A DNA stretch of 64,000 bases from Icerya purchasi (taxonomy: Eukaryota > Arthropoda > Insecta > Hemiptera > Monophlebidae). Shown here piece after piece: positions 45,844 to 56,927 of this stretch. The translations under genes were made by a program, and so were the position numbers. The stretch spans positions 480,388,400 to 480,452,399 of the forward strand of contig CM077115.1 of assembly GCA_039619475.1 (NCBI GenBank). Direction: 5' to 3'. Every line of letters starts with the position of its first letter. Positions within the stretch are counted from its first letter, which is position 1. The notes beneath the pieces were generated by a model. That model was not told the origin of the DNA. It did not search any database and worked only from the letters and a program-made list of their open reading frames with translations.

Positions 45844-46225
45844 CAGGGACGGATCCAGAGAGACTTTTTGGAGGGGAAATTACATAATTACGTATTATCT
45901 TATACGGTAGACAGTAAATTTGAGAAATACCTTGTTTCATTGGCGCACCCAGGATTTGTCCGCGTGGGGAGGGGCTAAAAGAGTAGCACATAGGAAAATG
46001 TAAAGACGGAGGTCGAACATATTTGGTATATATATATATAGATCTTTTTTCATTTATATATTTATTTTTGTGTAAAATTTATTATTTAATAACACTTTAT
46101 ATTTTTATTGACATTAATACTTTTAGGAAAAAACAGTATTAAATATTGGTTATAATTAAAATTCATAGGTAACATTTATACAAATTTTTTATAGTATAAA
46201 TTAAGTTTCTGTGCAGCAAAAAATT
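45844..46225. mobile_element. Non-coding insertion with M2-like end
   Basis: DNA between two endonuclease blocks of the LINE does not encode LINE protein. It opens CAGGGACGGATCCAGAG, a terminus style seen in non-autonomous DNA transposons, and contains TTGGCGCACCCAGG (45941-45953), matching the end of MITE M2 at 49.25 kb. It may be two nested MITE fragments. Right boundary uncertain. Confidence 0.5.
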
Positions 46226-46630
46226 TTTTCATCAAGGATTTGGTTCCTTTTGGGGAGAAATGCCCGCTATACACCCGTCGATCCCCCACTTCTTATACAT
46301 ATTTTTTAAATTTAAATCAACGATTTGGCGTTCAATTCCGTGTCTAATCAGAATTGCCACTCCACCATAACCGCCTTCCCTATCGTCCCGGTAGCAGTCA
46401 AAGTTTTGTATTCCGAATGCTTTTTGATTAGATGGGCATGTTTCAGAAATTAGCATTATATCTACATGAAGACTTCGTCTTTGTTAGAAATAATGCTCCT
46501 CGCATTCCACTGAAGTACCTGTATCATAAAAATTCAAGAAACGGGAAAAAAAGGGAAAAAATGATAATAATAATAGAAAGAGAAAAAATAAAGAGAAAAG
46601 AGAAAAAAGAGAATAATAATCTTTAAGTCA

Positions 46631-46913
46631 ACCAGCCGATGAGACAGAAGGGCAAGATGGGTTTTCAGCCGCCGGGAGGGAGGGGAGATAAGATGATAGA
46701 AAGAGGATATGAATTATAGGAAAAATAAAATGTATAAGTTGTAAAGGCTTAATATTTTATTAAACAAGAATAATATATTAATTAAAACATAATTTTCGTG
46801 GGTTTTTGGCGAATTGTCCATATGAATACTCATCATCGCCAGTTGATTAAAAAGTTTTAAGGCTCCAGGGAAGGGCAGCTGCCCCTACCCTCTGCCCACC
46901 GCTGGCGACGCCC
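46631..46913 (+). mobile_element. MITE family M1, copy 3
   Basis: It starts in ACCAGCCGATGAG (outer few bases lost) and passes the same internal landmarks as copy 1 (AGGAAAAATAAAATGTATAA, GGCTTAATATTTTATTAAAC, TTAATTAAAACATAATTTTC, AGTTGATTAAAAAGTTTTAA). It ends GCTGGCGACGCCC, the inverted form of the M1 left end. Inserted between ORF1-like and endonuclease parts of the LINE. Confidence 0.8.
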
Positions 46914-47310
46914 ATACTTTCAGTACATTACTATAAAGTAAACAATCTAAAACAAGGTGAACAGAATGAATTAGGGAGAACTTGTAAACATATCAAAGAA
47001 GAAAAAAAACGTAATAATTAACCTTTCATTGCAAAGTATAATTAATGCAGATCAAATCTTTTTCTTAAGATTCGATTTAATTTCATCGTTATTTTTGGCT
47101 GCTATATCCGTTGCCGTTTTATCTTTATTTGACGATTGGGCAGGCTTTCCTGATGTTCCAGGAACAAGAGGATCTGAGGAATTTTTCTGATGCGCTTCGA
47201 CCACTACTTTTTTTGTTATATGCTTTCGCTCTGTACTACTTCTAGAAGAATGATACCGACCCTTTTCGATGCGAGATTCTTTCTGGGTATTAGTTGATTC
47301 TTATCAGACT

Positions 47311-48043
47311 TAATGCTTTGACTATTGAATATAAAAGAAAAAAACAGCTAAAATAAAAAACTCGTCTGTATAATATTTCCAAACTGCGCGAAAGATTTCA
47401 AAAATAAATGTTATTTTATTTTAAAAATGTTTCTGACGTTTTAATAAAAATTTTCCGTAGTTCATGAGCCCTCTTGCAAAAAAAAAAAAAAAAAAAACCT
47501 AAAGAAAGTAAATATTTCGGATTTACATGAGAAATTATTATTTTTTTCATAAAACTGGCATACCAGTGTGAAAATAAACTTATTTATTTATTTATTCGTA
47601 TAATATCCGTTTTTGCAACGGCTTTCGTTAATTATTGCACAGCATAATGCGATAAAAACAATTCAATATACACGTATGTTCAAACAATAATAAATAAAAA
47701 ATTACGAAATAAAGAAATATACATACGATACACATATGTTCGAAACGTAGTTATTTAACACTACTTACTTAGGTATCAGTACATGGATACATATCCACAT
47801 CCAACCACACACCTGCACTCTCGCGCACATATGTACCATGTGCATACACTCTCACACGCCTACACGCACGCGCGTTAAAATACTCTCACTTAGGGAAGAC
47901 TGGACAACTCAACCTCGCACCATTAAATTCTTAAAAGTTTTTAAGAATTCACCACAGGGCAATTCTGATTGAGAGTGTTTCATAAGCTGAAACGAATAAA
48001 AAACCAAACGCTGTTGAGAATAAAATTCAACGAACATAAATTC
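47311..48043. other. No gene recognised
   Basis: AT-rich with an A-run at 47479-47497 and a CA-rich patch at 47790-47870. Confidence 0.45.
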
Positions 48044-48303
48044 GTAAGTATGTCCCATATATCCTTGATAGAGTATCATGGATTGTGAAGTTAAGGTTCA
48101 CAATGTACTAAGAAGCCTGATGGATCTAAAGAGAATATCGAGACTGGTTCCTTTCTCTTGGCTACCTTTACTTTCCCAGATTTCTCTGTTACCCAATTAT
48201 TTCAAGCTGAGTAAACCTGGGATCCACTTGGATCCGGAAAGAGATAAACCTCGAGGTGGTCTGATAGCCAAACACCTTAATCACTAGGTTACTGCGCTAC
48301 GCT
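48044..48303 (-). mobile_element. SINE-B, copy 3
   Basis: On the minus strand the head GTAGCGCAGTAACCTAGTGA (box A, one change) is followed by TTTCCGGATCCAAGTGGAT, ACAGAGAAATCTGGGAAAGT and TTCACAATCCATGATAC, matching the other SINE-B copies. Box B is degenerate. Confidence 0.8.
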
Positions 48304-49245
48304 TAAGATTGTAATACACTTGTATAAAAAAAAATGTATACATATATATATATATATATTTATAAAAACTTCTTTCAGTTATATTAGTTGGACGGTACAT
48401 TGTAGTTAATATTCGTTTATTTGGATTCAAAAAATAATAATATTAATCTAAAATATACATACGCGGTCACAGATAGGACGGTGCACACGAGTATAGTAAA
48501 TTTCAGAGTGTCCACGTTGTATTTGTTCATTGTGTACGTCTTATTTCGTGAATCTTTCAATCACTAATTCAACAAAACTCCCGCTTATTCGCAACTGCTT
48601 CGAAACAATCTGGAAAATATCAAATTCTTTTAATACTTCTAAAGAGGAACAAATTGTTTCACTCAAGCATATAGAATAGAAGAATCCTGCGATAAACATT
48701 AAAAGAACTTTATCCAACCTGACTGATGCAGAGGTGCGTGATGCTGCTTTATTGTAGTGGTTCACTTACTTCATCCCGTTGTTTCGGGCAAGATAGAGAA
48801 ACCTCATCAAGTAAAATATCGCTTGGCATTCAGAATTTATAATTTCTCTGCTGCTAGTTGAAAAATTGTTGAGTTATTATCAATGAAGTCAGCATCTGCA
48901 GACGAAATGTAAATATTTAACGTATTTAATTTAGCGAAAAATATAATAATTACCACCGCACAGGAAAACAATCTAAATAAAATTTTCAAAGGATTATTTA
49001 AAAATTCTAATAATATTCTTGCTGTGTTTAACATTACCGTAAAGTAAAATAAAAAGGTACAACATTATAACTCTAAAGATTATTATCGACGTATCCCGTT
49101 GAATCATTTTGGAGATGTAATTTAAATAATCGATTTATAAATATTTTTTATTCATTACCTATCGATGAACAAGCAAATAATACTGAAACAGAGCAGCTTA
49201 TTATTGCTTTATGTAGCACATAACTTACCGATGATAACACACCGC
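48304..49245. other. No gene recognised
   Basis: (TA)n at 48338-48358. Minus-strand frames at 48541-48765 and 48837-49034 lack identifiable motifs. Confidence 0.4.
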
Positions 49246-49703
49246 CATTGGCGCACCCCAGGGGGGTGCCACGGGGCCATTTCTCCTCCCAAAAAATCTT
49301 CGAAATCTTAATTTCGTTTTGTACTGTTTTGTTTTACTTAATTTCCTTTTTTTAAAAACATACATATTTTTACTTTTTACTTATATTACAAGTATAATGT
49401 TATATATACTTTTAGCTAATTTTTTAAAAATAAAATTCGTATACTTATCTAATTTGTGCTTATTACAAACATAATGTTACGTTTCTATTATTATTTTTTT
49501 TTTTTTAAATAAAATTCGTCAGTTTTGTAATTTTTTTAAAAATAATATTCGTTAATTTTGTATTTTTATTTTTATTTTTTTTATTTTCATTTACAAACCA
49601 CGGAAATAGATAGGTACTTAGTCGAGGTACCGAGTTACCACCCCCTAACTCATTCTTCTAAATTCTAGCCCCGACCAAAAAAAAAATCCTGAGTGCGCCT
49701 ATG
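49246..49703. mobile_element. MITE family M2
   Basis: Left end CATTGGCGCACCCCAGG and right end CCTGAGTGCGCCTATG are inverted versions of each other over about 14 positions. The interior is AT-rich, non-coding, with repeated TTTTTAAATAAAATTCGT-like units. A matching end occurs at 45941. Confidence 0.7.
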
Positions 49704-51479
49704 CACACCACTATCACTTTCTTCAGAAATAACTCGCTGGTACTTGGAATTCAAAAAAGAGACGGAAATTACGGATACAAAATTAAACAAAGCCCACAAC
49801 ATCAGATGATGCAATTAGTTCATTTTAAAAAATTACATACATATATATCTTAATGTTTGCATAATGCTTTCAATTTTCTGCACATTGTAGCACAGTTATT
49901 AGCTGAAAGGTAAAATATTCAATACCGCATCGAACTGAAATATGTCTTAGAAAATACATAAGAGTGAAAATCCGTTTAAATGGTTTAGCAATGTTGAATA
50001 TTTCGGGGGAAAATAGAAAAATTTAACTCCGAAGAAGAATTTGTCAACGTTTTGGTAAAAAAAAAACAAAAAAAAATGAGAAAAAAGTGGAACACTTGAC
50101 TTTGTTCTTTAATTGAATTTTTCATAAATTAAATCACGTTCTGTAATAATTCGATGACTTTGCGAACTGTTCTTGTTGTATAATTAATTATTTGTCCGCT
50201 CTTTTTAATTCGAGCAAACAATATTATAATTTCGTTGCTACCGTTACTTTTATTTTTCATTAAAAGTAATAAAATATTAGTAGTTTATCCCTTCAACATT
50301 ATTTCGATTTGTTGGTGATGAGACCGGCTAAAAACTGATTAAATACGATTAAGAAAATATACGCGTATATTGAATTTTTTACGCGCTGAATTTATTACGT
50401 ATAAAAAAGGGGGAAAAAAATTATAATCGTATTTGATTTTTTTTTTTACTGTGTACGTTTAGCCATAAATGAATATTTCTATTTTAAAAGCTGCAAAATT
50501 TTATTCTAGCCGCATCATTAATAATAGGCTTTTTGGTCGTCAGGGAAAAGTCTTTCGACCTTTAGGCCCTTCTGAAGGAACGCCACTGTTAAGATGGTTT
50601 TGATTATTTATCGAATAAAGGGAAAGCTATTATATATATATATATATATATAAATATAAGACTTATTTTAATTATATTGTTCGCACTTAATTTAAACATT
50701 AAGATAATAATTACTGATATTTAGTGTCGACAGTAAGAACAAATACTGCATTTCTCTCATTGTTTCGATTTATTTTTTAAGCAAGTTAACAAAAAACAGT
50801 CACTGATAGCTATGCAAAAAAAAATTAAAAAAACCACCGGATGATCAAATATTAATTCATCTTTCTGGTCATCCTTTTTTTTTTTTTTTTTTGCACATTT
50901 CCCAGTCCGTGTGAAACAAACCGGTTGTTAAAAATTTACAAACATGGAATACACGTAATTAAAGTTATTCTTATTTTTAGAGTTTAAATATAAACTTAGC
51001 GTGAAAAAATTAGATAATGGTTTTCTTTTCGGCGTTATGATTAGAGTACATCTAAAATCACAAGCATTTTACTTATTTCGCGTTGTTCAAATTCACACGC
51101 TTCAGGGACACGCGCGGATGTTGTTCTCATCGAAAATAATGCAAACCAAATCACAGCGGCTAAAACACGCGTAAAATAAACTTCTTTATTTTACGTTGTA
51201 TTTCTTAGAATTTCCGGAAACAGCCTATGACCCAGTTTCGTAAAATCTTATTACGTAAATCATGCAATGAGAATTTTGTAACAATTTTTATAATTGGCTT
51301 TAGTCGTATTTGGTGATTATATCTGTTACAAAAATTCCTAACGCGTAACACCGTTCAACATCACAGTATATACTCGAAGGAATGGTCTATTTCTATTTTT
51401 AATCTGTATTAATTAGATTTGTGTAATCCAGATGTTTCTAACAAAATCTGTTAGATTCGCAAGATCGTATAACATCTTA
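49704..51479. other. No gene recognised
   Basis: AT-rich; (TA)n at 50630-50652 and a T-run at 50876-50892. Confidence 0.45.
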
Positions 51480-51800
51480 TTATGGCGGTCACGGGTTCGA
51501 TCCCGAGCGACGACGAACTTATTACAAGAATTAAATAAAAATAAAAATAATCGCTAATAGTCACGTGGAAGGCAATGGCAAACCACCACGTACAACATCA
51601 TATGCGCGCTAGGGCAGTACACAGCAGACCCACACCGAACGGACTGCACTTGTAGCGCGATAACAAGCGGCTTCAATCAGTTCCGAATGTAGTCTTGCGT
51701 GTATACACCTGCGTTGCATATTACAATTGCCTGGTACACAACCTATATCGGTACAGCTAAATGTACGAATAGGTTGCGCCAACGTGCTATGTAGCGTACG
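51480..51800 (+). mobile_element. SINE-A, copy 2 (5'-truncated)
   Basis: It begins at TATGGCGGTCACGGGTTCGA with an intact box B GGTTCGATCCC but no box A. It follows copy 1 through GTGGAAGGCAATGGCAAACC, CATATGCGCGCTAGG, GTTCCGAATGTAGTCTTGCG and GGTTGCGCCAACG. The end is diverged (GTAGCGTACGGCAACGAC) and lacks the AAG repeats of copy 1. Confidence 0.85.
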
Positions 51801-54800
51801 GCAACGACAAGAGCAAGGCTCTTTAAATATATAAGATAAGATAACTTAACAATCGGATCCGCTAAAAAATTAATCGTTACTTAAACGACAAATCACCACC
51901 ACACCCAAATTTTTAATACACACGTTAATTTGCCTAAAAAACGTATTAGGACAACAACCTATTTTTCGGAGATAATAAAATTTACAAAGAGCCCCTAGAA
52001 TGTTAAATATCTCGAAATTTACACGGATAATAAAAATTGATTTGGAATAAACATTCGATTTTTGTATATTTCACATCCCGCCGGTTAAATTACATAAAAG
52101 TACGCCGTGTAATATATAGTAAGATTAGAGAGAAAAAATGCAAAATGTCTTGATTAGATTGTCTTTCCTGGTTATAGGTTTTCTATATTTCATTTTATAT
52201 CACACAAATGAAAAAGTTATTAGCTAATAGATAATAAAGAATACAAATTTATTAAAGGGTACTAATTCTCACGATCACAAAAAAATGCCGCCCATTATGT
52301 ATTTATGAGTTTTGTTTAACAATTTATCTCAAACGCTAGAGAGATCAAGTTCTTGCCCCGGTTCGAAAAAATCGTAGATCCGGGGCTGACTATTTCTGAC
52401 ACTAGTGTGGGTGGAAAATAAAAAAACACTAGTTTGTTTTCAGCTATAGCCGTTAAATTACAGAAAAACTATAGCAGTGTCGTCTAAAGAAAAGAAATAT
52501 GCTAATAAAGATTATGCAATTAACCGATCAGATTAAATTTTTTTTTGGTACCGTGTTAATAGACTTACAGCCAGAGCGAATTTTAAATTACTAAGATCAT
52601 TTAATAATGTTCGCAATATTAGTCCAGCGAACGCCTTTATTCACTCTATTTATATATTTCTTTCGATATCGTATTTGTTTCTTTACAAATAGGATTATTC
52701 CCTTTTTTACTTTTAACGACTTTTCTCTCTTTTAGTATAGGTTTATATTTTAGTATTTTTGAATTTTTTCCCCCTGAATATTATATTATATCCAAAAAGT
52801 TGTAATTAACTTTACCATAGTCACTTGATACGTGCATTTTTCTTTTTTACTTTGTCATGGCTCTTTCTCCACTGTTGAATCGCCGATAACATCATTGCCC
52901 ATGGTTTGAAAACTGCACGATCGAGTCGTTTTCATCCGAAACTAGCGGTGTAAATTTCACGATTTTTTTTTTCTTTTTAATTTTTCCGGGCGCGCCAGTG
53001 AAGTTCGGCTGCAGGCCTTTTTTTCTTTTGTTTTCAGTAGATGGAAATAAATCGAATTTCTTAATTTACCTTCGTTTCAACTACTTGATTACGAACAAGT
53101 TTCAAATGTTAATGATAACAGCAATGAACTAACAAGAATAAAATGCGGATTTTCATGAATTACGTCATAAAAATCGTTTCGTGTTCGGCGCGGTATCTAA
53201 CACAATAACGAGAAAACATCTCGTTCGCGATGTAAGAACATCGTTTCTGATAACGCTTTATCTCTGCTACCTGTTCATTGTTTTCCCGAAAGTAGTGTCA
53301 CCACGGTTTGCAGCTGTGTCGTATATCACACGCACACACTCGCACCACATAACAATAATCGATGCCCAGATGGTCAGCCAGACCAGCTGATGACCAGCTG
53401 TTATATCGACGCGTGTTTTGGGTAATGATTATCGCATAAATTAAAAGTAGAACCGATATACGTATATTCGTTTTCGGCGTTACCGTAGCTAATTAAAATA
53501 TGGTATATCACTAAAAACACGAAATCGTTACAACTTTTACCTATACGAACAGTATTACAAACAAACCGTTTATTCGTTTCATCTCGAATAGGATTATTTT
53601 TAAAAGGGAAAATTGCTAACTTAATAAAAAAAAGTTCAATTCATTTATTATGAGTATCACTGTGAAAGCTTTAAACATGTAATACACGTTGTAAACACAG
53701 TCATTTTTAACTAGTTTTTATAAGACGTAATTATGAATACTTGAATTTCGGGAAATGTATAACATCCGGGTCCAGCGTTGAAAATCACGGGTAAAGGCAT
53801 CGAGCATATTATGGCATTTAAAGCGTTTTAAAAAATCAACGCTATTATATCGGCTAAAGTATTCAAGAAGCGGAGGCGAACTGTGTGTAAATATCTCACG
53901 CTATTGGTATGCGGAAACATCATCACTTTAAACTTTTTTTTTTTTTATTATTAATAAATGTGTATTGAAATCTTAAACTACTGTTTAAATGATCAATATA
54001 TATATGACTAATTCGCTTAAACGACGTGTATATAATATTAGTTCATTAACTAAATTCTATTATTTATATACATAACTAAATCGTTCGGCGTTAATCGCTT
54101 AAGACGTCTATAACATCTGATGATGTGTCAAGCAGCTGGATCACTTTAACATTAACATGTTGATGGAGCCGCTTTTCGTGCTTGATGGCAAAGTCACACT
54201 TTAAACTTGAAATTAAAAATGGATTACAAATGTAAATTGTTATTTAACAAAAATTAAACTATTTCGATGAAATTATTTATTTCAGTAGCTTCACTTTAGG
54301 AGCTGAAACTCCCCAAAGTACATCTTAAATGTGTGTAGCCGATCTTAAAATTTCAAATTTGAATTTTGACGTTTCAAGAAAGGCCTCGGGAAATGCAAAA
54401 AATTTCAACCGACACATATATTTTTGATCTTACTATTCGTATTCAGATTCGTTCACGGGCTTAAATTTTTTCACTGAAATGGTTATTAGAAAATTAACAA
54501 TAAATCTAATAATGAAGTAAGAATAAGAATGAATTATTAAAATTAATTAAAGCCGTCTACTTACATATATCGAAAATTTATAGCGCAACATTTCATTATT
54601 TATTTATAGAAGGACCGAGTTTATGTGTATATATGGAAAAATAAATTGGGGTTTGTGGCGCTATCTCTTGACTAACTGTAGCAACGAAATTGTTTAAATG
54701 TGATCTGTGTTTACGTTTAATTATTTCATTCCCATCATTTCTACTCGGGACTGGTAGGCAGATGTAGCCAGCCGGACGGCCAATTTTTATTATTTCGTAC

Positions 54801-55440
54801 AGCTTGAGAGTGTATGTAAATGTGTAGCAGCTTATCCCCACTGGAGCCCGGACATGAAATTAAAGAAAAAATAGAGATCGATTTCCATAAATTACTCCCT
54901 TAAAATTTGATTTAATAAGTGGGAATCAGTTATAAATACCTTGAAAACGGTGAGTAATTTGGTTGTTAAAACCGATATCAAGTAAAGAGTTCTTCGAATT
55001 TTTTAATGCCTAAGATTTAATGTTACTGAACAGTCACACGCTGTTATAAAACTTTCATAAATTATTTTTCAGAATAACTTATTTTATTAATTAAACAAGT
55101 AATCATTTATTTATAATTATAGCTATACATACTTTCCTAAATTTTAAACCCCAAAACACCAATTTTTTTTCTTTATACATGAAAGTACAATCACAGAAAA
55201 ATAAAACCGAAATTAATATAAAACGAGTAAAACAGTTTTATAATTCTCTCCATTTGTATCTGACTGTATGTCAACTTATCTCATAAAACTTCAGATTACT
55301 TACTAACAATATAAACAGGCATATTATGAATAATATAATTGCTATACATAGAAACCAACTAAACGTAACAGCGACACAGTTTCAATATCACTGTTTTATC
55401 ATGTAATATGTGCGTAGGTATAAAAAGATATTCATGTTCC
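51801..55440. other. No gene recognised
   Basis: The longest featureless stretch. Frames at 53181-53390 and 54596-54841 have near-average composition but no motif. A somewhat GC-richer patch at 53150-53420 could be regulatory or exonic; I cannot show it. Confidence 0.4.
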
Positions 55441-55442
55441 TA

Positions 55443-55477
<35 letters not shown>

Positions 55478-55480
55478 CAT
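55441..55480. repeat. (AT)n microsatellite
   Basis: A run of TA dinucleotides directly adjoining the M1 MITE; a second short (CA)n(TA)n tract follows its other end. Confidence 0.8.
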
Positions 55481-55804
55481 GGGCGTCGCCAAGTGGCAAG
55501 GGGGGTAGTTGCCCCCCCCCCCCCGCATTGAAACTTTTTAATCAACTGGCCATGATTAGTATTCATAGGCACGTAATCATGGACAATTTGGAAGACGTTT
55601 ATAATTTTATTATAAAAATTTGCCAGAAACCCACAAAAATTATGCTTTAATTAAGATTTTATTCTTGTTTAATAACACATTAAGTCTTTATAAATTATAA
55701 ATTATATTTTTCCTATAACTCATATCCTCTTTCTATCATCTTACCCTGCCCCTGGCGGCGCGCTACTCATCGCCCCCCCCCGACTCATCGGCTGGCGACG
55801 CCCT
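55481..55804 (-). mobile_element. MITE family M1, copy 4
   Basis: Both ends are intact: GGGCGTCGCCAAGTGG on the left and GGCTGGCGACGCCC on the right. The interior is the reverse complement of copy 1. Includes a C-run near 55514. It is the most complete M1 copy here. Confidence 0.85.
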
Positions 55805-56149
55805 TGCACACACACATATATATATACATAAACCGAGAAAATTCCATATCCTTGGTAGAATGCCAGAGAATAAATTACTTCGAAATATTTTAAATTATGG
55901 TTAACATACAAGTATAAATTCTCAGTGATTGATGACGATGGTGAAATGAATTTAAATGTGAATTCGTCGAATTTATAATTATTTATAATGGTAATGATTA
56001 AGAGTAAAGCAATAGCTAATAATAGTAATGGCAGAAAAAATAACAAGATAAATCTTAAAAATTAATTAGAAAAAATGTTTAGAAATATTATTAATAAATA
56101 GAATTCATTAGAAACCAAGTGCATATCCATCGCATGTACTTGAAATATA
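55805..56149. other. No gene recognised
   Basis: AT-rich spacer beginning with a CA/TA microsatellite. Confidence 0.45.
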
Positions 56150-56690
56150 GTGCTTCAAATCAGTCACAAAACCATCATTAGAGATATTTGTGGATTATTA
56201 CAAAAATCAGAACGATTTAAAATGGATGCTGACACAATAACTGATGTAACAATGGTAAAAGGCCTACAATTTTTTGGTATAATTAGGGAAGGTGATATTA
56301 AGGCTGAAGTTAAATGTAAAGATGACGACGAGGATATTGAAAAAAAGACTTGGATATAAGTAATTTAATATAAGTAAAATAGGACCATTTTACATATACA
56401 TTGATGAACCTGTACTAAAAGGTCAAGTATATATGGAATATAATATGATGCTGACAATGATGAGTATATAATAGGATGAAGACTTATTTTTTGAAATAAC
56501 AAATGTGGTGAAATTTATTTAGTAAAAGGAAGTAAGTGAAAAATCTAGACTTATTCATTTACTGATGGAAAAAAATATTGATGACAGTGAATATACAAAT
56601 GGTGATGAAAAACCGCTTTACCACACATACACACACATCATACCTGACAATGTAGATATTAGCAATCTCTTTCCTCCAGTTTTGGACTAA
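56150..56690 (+). pseudogene. Unknown protein P, copy 2 (degraded)
   Basis: The first frame (56150-56359) reads ISHKTIIRDICGLLQKSERF, KMDADTITDVTMVKGLQ, DIKAEVKCKDDDEDIEKKTW. Then, in shifting frames, GPFYIYIDEPVLKGQVYMEY, DEDLFFEITN, GEIYLVKGSK, LIHLLMEKNIDDSEYTNGDE and LPHTYTHIIPDNVDI-like sequence run to FPPVLD-stop at 56690. Parallel motifs (DTITD, DIEK, EIYLxK) at 16337-16811 show the two are related. Acidic, unknown function; a Polinton-encoded protein is a possibility. About four stops or shifts. Confidence 0.45.
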
Positions 56691-56763
56691 TTTAACAATT
56701 TCTAAAAGTAATATTATGTTGTCAGAAAGGGATTGTTAACGGTTATTTTCGACTGTCATTGCT

Positions 56764-56927
56764 GCAGTAGTGTATAAAATTATATTCTGAGACACCAACT
56801 AATCAGAAATGAGTTTTTTTAGTTCTGTAAAAACACTCCTTCCACCCAGCCAATCACAAGTCAGTATTCAGTTACATAACTACATCCCTCTTTGCTTAAT
56901 CAATCAAGAGTTCAATATTTCGTCAAC
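56764..56927 (+). repeat. Dispersed repeat R, copy 1
   Basis: From GCAGTAGTGTATAAAA through AATCAGAA(A/G)TGA, TGTAAAAACAC, CAATCACAAG, CAGTATTCAGT and CAAGAGTTCAATA it parallels 59605-59768 in the same orientation, with scattered substitutions. Confidence 0.8.

Larger units (their letters stand above)
44690..47310 (-). mobile_element. Jockey-like LINE, 5' half, with MITE insertions
   Basis: Minus strand. A Lys/Ser-rich block at 47060-47300 (EKGRYHSSRSSTERKHITKK, PLVPGTSGKPAQSSN) may be the end of ORF1. Endonuclease start QWNARSIISNKDEVF lies near 46510, then LISETCP, DREGGYGGVAILIRHGI (46232-46456), AISVSATIGKFFAVFISYYP (about 45780-45830), YRYWGCSQNN, NPIDLSLVSADVVLDCSWN and LLGSDHYQII (45339-45650). 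The linker is ITWWNNICDTNVKERNKT to KRDVWRKFCKEFS (44988-45197). RT begins LQPISYAELYFALHKKRDSS (about 44800) and stops near 44690. The 3' half is missing. Interrupted by insertions at about 45.84-46.2 and 46.63-46.91 kb. Confidence 0.75.

Noticed and set aside
53181..53390. Possible host exon or promoter region
   Set aside because: Slightly higher GC and an open frame, but no splice signals, motif or conservation that I can see.
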